Assembly: GCA_029960905.1 (NCBI GenBank)
Contig: JASBVU010000161.1
Coordinates: 1-5,124, forward strand
Length of the DNA: 5,124 nt
Origin: Thermoanaerobacterium sp.
GTDB taxonomy: Bacteria > Bacillota > Thermoanaerobacteria > Thermoanaerobacterales > Thermoanaerobacteraceae
Reading direction: 5' to 3'
Positions 1 to 5,124 of the stretch are shown in pieces. A program made the translations under genes and the position numbers. The notes below the pieces were generated by a model. That model was given only the letters and a program-made list of their open reading frames with translations. It had not been told where the DNA came from and ran no database searches. The first letter of the stretch is position 1, and each line of letters opens with the position of its first letter.

Positions 1-489
1 GACCATATAGGAAATTTGTCAGATATGGCAAAAGAATTGCAAGGTAGAGCAAAGGTTATGGCACATGTCGATGAGAAACCATACATTGAAGGTGAATTGA
101 AACCATTAAAATTAGCTCAGCTTGAATCAAAATTGAATGTATTACCTGAAGAAATGAAAGGAATATTCAATAAGATGAAGTCGTCATTTGATAAAAATAA
201 AACAAAAGTCGATGTGGCATTAAATGATGGCGAAGAACTGCCATTTTGTGGTGGTATTGATGTAATACATACTCCTGGTCATACATTAGGGCACGTCTGC
301 CTTTATTTAAAAAAGGACAAAGTGTTGATTACAGGCGACATGCTAAACATTAAAGACGGAAAACTTGTCCCTTCATCAAAGGATATTAATTTTGACGATG
401 ACATGAATCTAAAGTCGATTGAAAAAATAGGCGGATATGATGTTAAGTATGTAATTTGCTATCACAGCGGCCTTTTTAAAAAGGAATGA
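1..489 (+). CDS. MBL-fold metallohydrolase, C-terminal part (5' end outside window)
   Basis: The reading frame is open from base 1, so the gene starts upstream; 162 codons precede the TGA at 487-489. The visible protein begins with DHIGN, the end of the HxHxDH zinc motif of metallo-beta-lactamase-fold hydrolases. Later motifs follow in the expected order (visible-residue numbering): HTPGHTLGH at 90-98 with zinc ligand His94, LITGDML at 109-115 with bridging Asp113, and CYHSG at 153-157 with His155. Between motifs 2 and 3 lies a lysine-rich stretch of about 80 residues. The layout resembles the small YflN/glyoxalase II-like soluble hydrolases; the substrate cannot be told from sequence. The gene ends 6 bases before the start codon of a broken DUF1848 copy, suggesting an original two-gene operon. 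A second, degraded copy of this 3' end lies at 4280-4333. The family call is firm and the exact function unknown. Confidence 0.9.
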   Translation, partial: DHIGNLSDMAKELQGRAKVMAHVDEKPYIEGELKPLKLAQLESKLNVLPEEMKGIFNKMKSSFDKNKTKVDVALNDGEELPFCGGIDVIHTPGHTLGHVCLYLKKDKVLITGDMLNIKDGKLVPSSKDINFDDDMNLKSIEKIGGYDVKYVICYHSGLFKKE

Positions 490-521
490 TAATGTATGAT
501 AGTAAGCGTCAGAAGGACAGA
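460..521 (+). repeat. Left copy of diverged direct repeat (MBL/DUF1848 junction)
   Basis: Bases 460-509 match 4301-4350 at 44 of 50 positions with no gap, and 510-521 match 4354-4365 exactly after a 3-base gap. The repeat spans the end of the MBL frame and the beginning of the DUF1848 frame. Weaker similarity continues to about 593. It marks one edge of the 3.7-kb nitroreductase/ars segment. Confidence 0.88.
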
Positions 522-593
522 TGTGTAAAAATCCTGCTGGCATGATCAACAATCTTCATATTGACGGTTACCTTCATACTATTTTTAGTGTTT
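496..593 (+). pseudogene. Remnant of a DUF1848 gene 5' region
   Basis: This is a decayed second copy of the start of the gene at 4337. From the ATG at 496 it encodes MIVSVRRTDV and then hits TAA at 526-528; the intact gene begins MIISVSRRTDI. Bases 527-562 match 4505-4540 at 28 of 36 positions and would encode KNPAGMINNL against KNPANMINNL. Bases 575-588 match 4554-4567 at 13 of 14. About 139 bases (4366-4504 in the intact copy) are missing between the two matching blocks, and small indels break the frame further on. Similarity fades near base 593, about 40 bases before the nitroreductase stop codon. It sits 6 bases after the MBL stop codon, the same order as on the right side. It cannot make a functional protein. 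Confidence 0.82.
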
Positions 594-633
594 ATTTCTA
601 TGAAGACTACAGTAAAAACATAGTAAATACTAA

Positions 634-1509
634 TTATTTTACATCCAGTCGGTCTACATGAAATGTTTCATCTAGAAAATCGAACCCTTGTTCTTTGAAA
701 AAGTTCCATATCCATTGATTCATACCTATCATTTCTGTAGGATTGTAATGAAGGCCAAATAATTTTTGCGCTGGATTTATATAACCATTTTTTTCAACAT
801 TTGCTTTTACTTTGTCTGCAAAGTCTTTTCCGTTAACCATTGAAGCGATGCTGTAAAGCTCATCTATCAAATAGCTGTTTTTGTCATTGATGTACGTATT
901 GCTGTTTTGGTATTTTTCTTCATAATATCTTTCAATTTCGTCATCGCTTAATTTTTTGTACTTATCGTCAAAAATGACTGCATCTTTTTGAAGCTTTTTT
1001 CTGGAATTTATTTTACCTTTTACATTTCCAAGGCACATAGCTAATACAGGTATAGTAAGCTCTGGCAATTCTAAAAGCTCTTTTATTTCCTCATAGCGTA
1101 GATTTGGCGTGCCTAAGTAAACACTGCCTATACCTTTTAAAGTACATGCACATTCAATGCTTTGTGCAACACACATTACATCTTCTAATGAGATGATAAA
1201 TTCCAAAAAAGATCTGTTTCGCCCGTAAGGCGCTGCATTTATTTCGCACCATCTTTTTTGCTTATAAAGATCCAAAAGAAATACTAAGACAGTGTCGCAT
1301 TTTTCGATAAAATTTTGTCCAAGCAAATCTTTAAGCTTTGACTTTTTAGCTTTGTCCCTTATCTTAATTATAGTGCATGGCTGAGTATTGCCTCCGCTGG
1401 CGGCATTTAAACCAACTTCTAATATGTCATTTAAAACGTCATCATCTATGGGAATATCAGAAAAATTTCTGCAGCTTCTCCTATTCTTTAACAATTCAAT
1501 TGCATCCAT
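634..1509 (-). CDS. Nitroreductase-family FMN oxidoreductase with C-terminal extension
   Basis: This is a 291-residue cytoplasmic protein. Residues 1-165 carry nitroreductase features: RRSCRNF at 10-16 (FMN phosphate-binding arginines and serine), ASGGNTQPC at 37-45 (the SGxNxQP flavin motif), GIGSVYLGT at 126-134, and PVLAMCLGN at 154-162. The family transfers electrons from NAD(P)H through FMN to nitro compounds, quinones, flavins or related acceptors; the natural substrate here is unknown. Residues from about 190 to 291 form an extension beyond the usual 170-250 residue core, rich in charged residues and then aromatics (NQWIWNFF at 264-271). The ATG is supported by an AGGAGGA ribosome binding site at 1517-1523 on this strand, 7 bases away. 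The gene is divergent from arsD and shares a 328-base intergenic region with it. It lies inside the segment bracketed by MBL/DUF1848 remnants, so it may be part of the same acquired block. A role in arsenic metabolism is not shown. Confidence 0.88.
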   Translation of the reverse strand: MDAIELLKNRRSCRNFSDIPIDDDVLNDILEVGLNAASGGNTQPCTIIKIRDKAKKSKLKDLLGQNFIEKCDTVLVFLLDLYKQKRWCEINAAPYGRNRSFLEFIISLEDVMCVAQSIECACTLKGIGSVYLGTPNLRYEEIKELLELPELTIPVLAMCLGNVKGKINSRKKLQKDAVIFDDKYKKLSDDEIERYYEEKYQNSNTYINDKNSYLIDELYSIASMVNGKDFADKVKANVEKNGYINPAQKLFGLHYNPTEMIGMNQWIWNFFKEQGFDFLDETFHVDRLDVK

Positions 1510-1529
1510 TTGTCAATCCTCCTATTATC

Positions 1530-1543
1530 CTTGTTAAAACAAG
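1530..1543. promoter_or_regulatory. Candidate operator dyad in nitroreductase leader
   Basis: CTTGTT-AA-AACAAG is a perfect 6-bp inverted repeat with a 2-base centre. It lies between the candidate nitroreductase promoter and its ribosome binding site, where a bound repressor would block transcription. Nitroreductase genes are often controlled by small MarR- or HxlR-type repressors that bind short dyads like this. The regulator is not in the window, so its identity is inference. Confidence 0.45.
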
Positions 1544-1567
1544 ATTATTCTACACTACTACACTTAT

Positions 1568-1597
1568 TATATAGTATTATATTAAAACCAAAGTCAA
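1568..1597 (-). promoter_or_regulatory. Candidate sigma-A promoter for nitroreductase
   Basis: On the minus strand, TTGACT (1592-1597) is followed after 18 bases by TATATA (1568-1573). An overlapping TATAAT (1566-1571) would give a 20-base spacer. Transcription would start near 1560 and leave a leader of about 50 bases that includes the dyad at 1530-1543. The -35 box is near consensus. The AT-rich background makes the -10 box less certain. Confidence 0.55.
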
Positions 1598-1709
1598 GTA
1601 TTTTATATAATAAAATTTTTATAGACTCAGATTCGACAAGCGAATTTTAAAAAACGAGAAAGGAGCATTAATTGACTAGATTAAAAAGAACTATTTTTAC
1701 GAAAGGTTA

Positions 1710-1738
1710 TTGACGAATGGATCTTTGTATGTTATTCT
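1710..1738 (+). promoter_or_regulatory. Candidate sigma-A promoter for arsD-arsA-hesB operon
   Basis: TTGACG (1710-1715) is followed after a 17-base spacer by TATTCT (1733-1738). The -35 box matches the consensus at five of six positions and the -10 box at four of six. The predicted start lies near 1745, inside the inverted repeat at 1738-1759, leaving an untranslated leader of about 90 bases before arsD. No better-spaced alternative was found between here and arsD. Confidence 0.55.
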
Positions 1739-1759
1739 ATATGAGTAGATGAGCATATA
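1738..1759. promoter_or_regulatory. Candidate ArsR/SmtB-type operator
   Basis: TATATG (1738-1743) and CATATA (1754-1759) are perfect 6-base inverted arms separated by 10 bases. The repeat overlaps the last base of the predicted -10 box and covers the expected transcription start. Its size and AT-rich arms are in the range of operators bound by dimeric ArsR/SmtB-family repressors, and the position is typical of arsenic operons. No arsR gene is in the window; ArsD itself is known in other systems as a weak repressor. Binding is inferred from position and symmetry only. Confidence 0.42.
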
Positions 1760-1837
1760 ATAATGCAAAATTAAACCGATATTATTATGAGTTCTAATAC
1801 ATGCTTAATTAAATAATTACGCAAGGAGATGTTTTAA

Positions 1838-2161
1838 ATGAAGAAGATAACAATTTATGAACCAGCAATGTGTTGCCCTACTGGCCTTTGTGGTGTTAGT
1901 GTCAATCCTGAATTGTTGAGAATATCAACTGTATTAAATAAATTGAAGAAAAAAGGCGTAGAAATAGAACGATATAATTTAACAAACTCTCCAATGAAGT
2001 TTATGACTAATAAAATTGTAAATAAAATGATTAACGAAAAAGGTGTCGACGAGTTGCCTTTCACGCTTGTTGATGAAGAAGTTGTAATAACAGGTAGATA
2101 TCCAACAAATGAAGAACTCGCACATTTTCTTGATATTCCTGTCAGTTTTTTCGATGAATAA
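1838..2161 (+). CDS. arsD: ArsD, arsenite metallochaperone / weak transcriptional repressor
   Basis: This 107-residue cytoplasmic protein has the ArsD signature at its N-terminus, MKKITIYEPAMCCPTGLCG. Cys12, Cys13 and Cys18 fall exactly where the As(III)-binding cysteines sit in the E. coli plasmid R773 ArsD. In that family these three residues hold As(III) or Sb(III) and hand it to ArsA, raising its affinity for arsenite. The rest has the thioredoxin-like ArsD pattern, including LPFTLVDEEVVITGRYPTNEEL at about 76-97. The protein ends at residue 107 and lacks the extra C-terminal cysteine pairs of the 120-residue R773 protein; those pairs are not needed for chaperone activity there. The ATG is preceded by AAGGAG with 9-base spacing. 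It is the first gene of the operon, 39 bases before arsA, and no arsR lies in front of it. Confidence 0.95.
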   Translation: MKKITIYEPAMCCPTGLCGVSVNPELLRISTVLNKLKKKGVEIERYNLTNSPMKFMTNKIVNKMINEKGVDELPFTLVDEEVVITGRYPTNEELAHFLDIPVSFFDE

Positions 2162-2200
2162 AAGAAAACATGCAAATAATTATTTTGGAGGCAAAATTTC

Positions 2201-3946
2201 ATGATTCAATATTTTAATCCACAAAATATAAATTTAACTAAATATATGTTTTTTACAGGTAAAGGTGGTGTTGGAAAAACTTCAGTTGCATGTGCTACTG
2301 CCGTTGCTTTAGCTGATAGTGGGAAAAATGTTTTTTTAATCAGTACTGACCCAGCTTCCAATCTGCAGGATGTTTTTAATACTAAACTTGACAATAAAGG
2401 TGTTTCGATTAAAGAAGTACCAAATCTTGTTGTTGCTAATCTTGATCCAGTTCAAGCTGCAACAGAATATAGAGAAAGTGTAATAGGTCCATATAGGGGG
2501 ATGTTTCCAGACGATGTTTTAAAAAATATGGAAGAACAACTTTCCGGTTCATGTACTATTGAAATTGCGGCATTTAATGAGTTTTCAAAATTTATAACTG
2601 ATAAAGAAATTCAAACAAGATATGATTACATTATTTTTGATACTGCACCTACAGGTCATACGATTAGGATGCTACAACTTCCTTCTGCATGGAGTAATTT
2701 TATTAGTGAGAATACACATGGCACATCATGCTTAGGTCAACTTTCAGGGCTTGAAAGTCAAAAAGAGGTGTATAAGAAAGCTGTTAAAACCTTAACTGAT
2801 GAAAAACTGACGATGCTTATTCTTGTTTCACGCCCTGAAACAGTATCTTTGGCAGAAGCAGAAAGAGCATCGAATGAGCTTGCAAATATAGGCGTAGAAA
2901 ATCAAATATTGATCATTAATGGTGTTATGACATCTTATGATGACAAAATATCAGAAAGCTTATTTCTAAAGCAGAAAAAAATACTTTCTAAAATGCCGGA
3001 AAAGTTAAAATCAATTGTTACCTATATGGTGCCTTTAAGAGGGTATAATATCATAGGCGTAGATAATGTTAGGGCGATGTTAAACAAAGATAATTTAACT
3101 TTGAGTAAAGAAAAAATCAAAGCAGAGTCAATTCCTTGGCTTAAGGATGTTGTCGAGGATCTCTATAACAATAATAAGAAAGTAATATTTACAATGGGCA
3201 AAGGTGGTGTAGGGAAAACAACAATAGCAGCCGCAATTGCATTAGGATTATCGCAAAAAGGCAGAAAGGTTCATCTTACAACAACAGATCCTGCAGCCCA
3301 TTTGAAATATGTCATTTCTGAAACTGATGGCATTAGTATCAGCTATATTGATGAGCAAGAAGAGCTCAAAAAGTATCAGGAAGAAGTGCTTTCTAAAGCA
3401 AGAGAAACTATGTCTGAAGAGGATTTAGCTTATGTTGAAGAGGATCTAAGATCACCTTGTACTCAAGAGATAGCTGTATTTAGAGCGTTTGCTGAAATAG
3501 TTGATAAAGCTGAAAATGAAATTGTAGTTATTGATACGGCACCTACTGGTCATACACTTCTCTTGCTTGAATCTGCTCAAAGCTACAATCACGAAATTGA
3601 ACGTTCAAATGGAGATGTCCCAGAATCAGCCAAAAAGCTGTTGCCTAGACTTCACAATGCTGATGAAACTGAAGTCATAATTGTAACTTTGCCTGAGGCT
3701 ACACCTGTATATGAAGCAATGCGATTAGAGGAAGATTTGAGACGTGCTGGTATAAACAATAAGTGGTGGATTATAAATTCATCACTATATAAAACTGGCA
3801 CAAGCAATAAAATACTATTAGCAAAAGCAAGTAATGAAATTGAATGGATTAACAAAGTTGCCGCACATACTAACGGACATTTTGCGGTTATTGCCTGGAG
3901 CCCTGATGAAATAAAAGGTGAAAAATTGAAAGCTTTACTAGCTTAA
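2201..3946 (+). CDS. arsA: ArsA, arsenite-stimulated ATPase of the arsenic efflux pump (two-domain)
   Basis: This full-length tandem ArsA of 581 residues matches the R773 ArsA in size and organisation. Domain A1 (about 1-285) has the P-loop GKGGVGKTS at 20-28, STDPASN at 48-54 and DTAPTGH at 147-153. A linker runs from about 286 to 325. Domain A2 has GKGGVGKTT at 333-341, TTDPAAH at 361-367 and DTAPTGH at 445-451. The three metalloid-binding cysteines are present: Cys118 (LSGSCT), Cys177 (GTSCLG) and Cys420 (RSPCT), equivalent to Cys113, Cys172 and Cys422 of R773. ArsA hydrolyses ATP when As(III) or Sb(III) is bound and drives a membrane permease, usually ArsB or Acr3; neither is in this window. 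ArsD at 1838 is the expected donor. The ATG has GGAGG at 2187-2191, 9 bases upstream. All key residues are intact, so it is probably functional. Confidence 0.96.
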   Translation: MIQYFNPQNINLTKYMFFTGKGGVGKTSVACATAVALADSGKNVFLISTDPASNLQDVFNTKLDNKGVSIKEVPNLVVANLDPVQAATEYRESVIGPYRGMFPDDVLKNMEEQLSGSCTIEIAAFNEFSKFITDKEIQTRYDYIIFDTAPTGHTIRMLQLPSAWSNFISENTHGTSCLGQLSGLESQKEVYKKAVKTLTDEKLTMLILVSRPETVSLAEAERASNELANIGVENQILIINGVMTSYDDKISESLFLKQKKILSKMPEKLKSIVTYMVPLRGYNIIGVDNVRAMLNKDNLTLSKEKIKAESIPWLKDVVEDLYNNNKKVIFTMGKGGVGKTTIAAAIALGLSQKGRKVHLTTTDPAAHLKYVISETDGISISYIDEQEELKKYQEEVLSKARETMSEEDLAYVEEDLRSPCTQEIAVFRAFAEIVDKAENEIVVIDTAPTGHTLLLLESAQSYNHEIERSNGDVPESAKKLLPRLHNADETEVIIVTLPEATPVYEAMRLEEDLRRAGINNKWWIINSSLYKTGTSNKILLAKASNEIEWINKVAAHTNGHFAVIAWSPDEIKGEKLKALLA

Positions 3947-4002
3947 AGAAAAAGCAAGAAAATTAATAGAAAATTATTAAAAATAAATTGGAGGTAATAA
4001 GA

Positions 4003-4275
4003 ATGATAATTACTGATGAAGCAAAAAAAATTCTTGAAGAGGCATTTGTCTCAAATGATTGTGACTGCTTAAAAGCAACATTGCAAAAATCTTGCTGTGG
4101 AACTTCTCTTGTGTTTTACTTAGGTAAACTGGATGATGGCGATGAACCTGTTTCTATCAACGGCATCTCAGTTTTAATGGAAGATGATGTAAGGGAAAGA
4201 GCTGAATCTGTGACAATAACAGTTGAGAATGGAGAACTAGCGATTCATGATGATGCATCATCAGGCTGTTGTTAG
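4003..4275 (+). CDS. HesB/IscA-like small cysteine-rich protein
   Basis: This 90-residue protein resembles the HesB/IscA (A-type Fe-S carrier) fold, with an N-terminal MIITDEAKKILEEA helix and a central strand region SLVFYLGKLDDGDEPVSING. It is a divergent member. The usual Cys plus C-terminal CGCG pattern is replaced by Cys20, Cys22, the pair Cys31-Cys32 (KSCCGTSL) and a terminal pair Cys89-Cys90 (SSGCC). It looks like the HesB-like (seleno)protein group of anaerobes, here with cysteines only and no in-frame TGA. I chose ATG 4003 because GGAGG at 3990-3994 lies 8 bases before it; a TTG at 3988 overlaps that site and is not credible. It follows arsA by 56 bases with no terminator, so it is probably the third gene of the ars operon. 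A role in Fe-S handling or thiol binding of As(III) is inference. Confidence 0.8.
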   Translation: MIITDEAKKILEEAFVSNDCDCLKATLQKSCCGTSLVFYLGKLDDGDEPVSINGISVLMEDDVRERAESVTITVENGELAIHDDASSGCC

Positions 4276-4279
4276 TCTT

Positions 4280-4333
4280 GGCGGATATTAGTCATCCATA
4301 TATCACAGTGGTCTTTATAAAAAGGAAGGTTAA
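4280..4333 (+). pseudogene. 3'-end remnant of an MBL-fold hydrolase gene
   Basis: Read in frame this scrap gives GGY, a stop codon, three residues, then YHSGLYKKEG and TAA at 4331-4333. The intact gene at the left ends GGYDVKYVICYHSGLFKKE. Bases 4301-4333 align with 460-492 without gaps, and the upstream GGCGGATAT also matches, with 9 bases lost in between. The scrap starts only 5 bases after the hesB-like stop codon, and nothing of the rest of the MBL gene is present. It runs directly into the DUF1848 start, as at the left junction, and contributes that gene's ribosome binding site. Confidence 0.78.
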
Positions 4334-4365
4334 TGTATGATAATAAGCGTTAGCAGAAGGACAGA
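4301..4365 (+). repeat. Right copy of diverged direct repeat (MBL/DUF1848 junction)
   Basis: This is the partner of 460-521, in the same orientation and about 3.84 kb away. Here the MBL side is degraded and the DUF1848 side is intact, the reverse of the left copy. The six mismatches in the 50-base core, and the lower identity further on, show the copies have diverged or came from different strains. Confidence 0.88.
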
Positions 4366-5124
4366 CATACCTGCATTTTACAGCGATTGGTTTTACAGTA
4401 GGGTCAAAGAAGGTTATGTTTTAGTCAGAAACCCATTTAGTTATCGTCAAGTAAGCAAGGTGCCTTTGACACTTGATGCGGTAGATTGCTTTGTGTTCTG
4501 GACGAAGAATCCGGCAAATATGATCAATAATCTTAATATTATTGATAGATATCCATACTATTTTCAGTTTACCTTGAATCCTTATGATGATAAAATTGAG
4601 AAAAATGTTCCAAAGAAATCAGAAATAATTGATACATTTAGGAGATTGTCAGATAAAATAGGACTCAATAGGGTCATCTGGAGGTATGACCCTATCATTA
4701 TAACTAAAGCTATTAGCGAGGAATATCACTATAAATGTTTTGAAGTATTGGCATCGAAGCTTCAAGGTTATACATCAAAATGTATCATAAGCTTTGTGGA
4801 TTTTTACCCTAAAGTAAAGAAAGGCCTTGAGAAGATAGGCGCTTTTGACATTAGCGATGAAGATAAAATAAGGATAGCCAGAAGGCTTGGAGAAATTTCC
4901 AAGGCGTACTCCTTAAAAATTGAGACATGCGCAGAAGAAATAGATTTGTCTCAATTTGGAATGGAGCATGGCAGATGCATTGATTCTAATCTGATTGAGG
5001 AAATTTCCGGCCGCAAAATCAAAGAGACAAAAGACAAAAATCAAAGGAAAGCATGTGGTTGTGCATATAGCATTGACATCGGCGCTTATAATACGTGTAT
5101 GCATGGGTGCATTTATTGCTATGC
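4337..5124 (+). CDS. DUF1848 family protein (3' end outside window)
   Basis: The frame is open from ATG 4337 to the window edge, giving 262 complete codons. The start is supported by AAGGAAGG at 4322-4329, 7 bases upstream; another ATG at 4333 is out of frame and soon stops. The protein opens with MIISVSRRTDIPAFYSDWF and has FWTKNPANM at 54-62 and VIWRYDPI at 113-120, all typical of DUF1848. Near the right edge is a cysteine cluster: Cys240 and Cys242 (ACGC), then TCMHGCIYCY with Cys254, Cys258 and Cys261, a CX3CX2C arrangement like that which binds the 4Fe-4S cluster in radical SAM enzymes. The family is uncharacterised, and the similarity of its C-terminal cysteines to the radical SAM site has been noted before. 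Roughly 30-50 residues should be missing. It may be read from the ars operon, as no terminator separates them, or from its own unseen promoter. Confidence 0.88.
   Translation, partial: MIISVSRRTDIPAFYSDWFYSRVKEGYVLVRNPFSYRQVSKVPLTLDAVDCFVFWTKNPANMINNLNIIDRYPYYFQFTLNPYDDKIEKNVPKKSEIIDTFRRLSDKIGLNRVIWRYDPIIITKAISEEYHYKCFEVLASKLQGYTSKCIISFVDFYPKVKKGLEKIGAFDISDEDKIRIARRLGEISKAYSLKIETCAEEIDLSQFGMEHGRCIDSNLIEEISGRKIKETKDKNQRKACGCAYSIDIGAYNTCMHGCIYCY

Larger units (their letters stand above)
1510..1837. other. Divergent intergenic control region, nitroreductase/arsD
   Basis: This is a gene-free stretch of 328 bases, very AT-rich. It holds the nitroreductase ribosome binding site (1517-1523) and its candidate promoter, an operator-like dyad at 1530-1543, a short hairpin ATTCG-ACAAG-CGAAT at 1631-1645, the candidate ars promoter at 1710-1738, an operator-like inverted repeat at 1738-1759, and the arsD ribosome binding site AAGGAG at 1823-1828, 9 bases before the arsD ATG. 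The section from about 1600 to 1705 has no convincing gene. A 13-codon frame beginning at TTG 1672 behind an AAAGGAG could be a leader peptide, but it is not supported further. Confidence 0.7.

Noticed and set aside
471..484. Perfect palindrome CCTTTTTAAAAAGG at the end of the MBL gene
   Set aside because: It is within the coding frame, has no loop, and is not preserved in the right-hand copy, so a regulatory or recombination role is unsupported.
16..489. TTG at 16 as a true start for the MBL gene
   Set aside because: The frame is open before it and encodes part of the HxHxDH zinc motif, so the gene begins upstream of the window.
572..605. CTTCATA/TATGAAG inverted repeat downstream of the nitroreductase stop
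   Set aside because: A 7-bp stem with a 20-base loop and no following T-run on the minus strand is not a credible terminator.
1631..1645. Hairpin ATTCG-ACAAG-CGAAT followed by TTTTAA
   Set aside because: The stem is too short and AT-rich and the T-run too brief for an intrinsic terminator, and no gene ends here.
1672..1713. 13-codon frame starting at TTG behind AAAGGAG, possible leader peptide
   Set aside because: Rare start codon, no regulatory codon run or attenuator hairpin, and it lies upstream of and overlaps the better ars promoter.
1855..2202. 115-codon open frame on the minus strand across arsD
   Set aside because: It is antisense to a clear arsD, has no recognisable domain and is best explained as a shadow frame.
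3988..4002. TTG at 3988 as start of the HesB-like gene
   Set aside because: It overlaps the ribosome binding site that serves ATG 4003.
4913..5104. 63-codon minus-strand frame in DUF1848
   Set aside because: It is antisense to the conserved cysteine region of DUF1848, without a ribosome binding site or domain.

Overview
The window is AT-rich, with strong AGGAGG-type ribosome binding sites and short intergenic gaps. Together with the protein families present, this points to a low-GC Firmicute, most likely an anaerobic member of the Clostridia. Thermoanaerobacterales (Thermoanaerobacterium-like) is my guess, from general feel rather than from a marker gene.

Layout: (1) 1-489, + strand: the 3' part of a metallo-beta-lactamase (MBL) fold hydrolase gene. 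(2) 496-593: a short, wrecked copy of the start of a DUF1848 gene. (3) 634-1509, - strand: a nitroreductase-family flavoprotein. (4) 1510-1837: a divergent control region with one candidate promoter per direction and a candidate operator dyad beside each. (5) 1838-4275, + strand: a compact arsenic operon, arsD (As(III) metallochaperone), arsA (double-domain As(III)-stimulated ATPase) and a small cysteine-rich HesB/IscA-like protein. (6) 4280-4333: a scrap of the 3' end of an MBL gene. (7) 4337 to the window edge, + strand: an intact but truncated DUF1848 gene with a C-terminal radical-SAM-like cysteine cluster.

The most informative structure is at the edges of the arsenic block. The left edge has an intact MBL 3' end followed by a broken DUF1848 start. 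The right edge has a broken MBL 3' end followed by an intact DUF1848 start. The two junctions align at 44 of 50 bases without gaps (460-509 against 4301-4350), and the similarity continues further into the DUF1848 sequence. The simplest reading is an ancestral MBL-DUF1848 gene pair whose junction was duplicated, or invaded by homologous DNA, with the nitroreductase/arsDA/hesB-like cargo (about 594-4279) now sitting between the two diverged copies.

Functionally, ArsD is expected to pass As(III) to ArsA, whose ATPase normally powers an ArsB or Acr3 efflux permease. Neither a permease nor an ArsR repressor lies in this window, and the operon is closed in by MBL/DUF1848 sequence on both sides, so those partners must be elsewhere if they exist. 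The HesB-like protein is probably co-transcribed and may bind metal, As(III) or an Fe-S cluster. No RNA genes, CRISPR arrays, transposase genes or convincing intrinsic terminators were seen.
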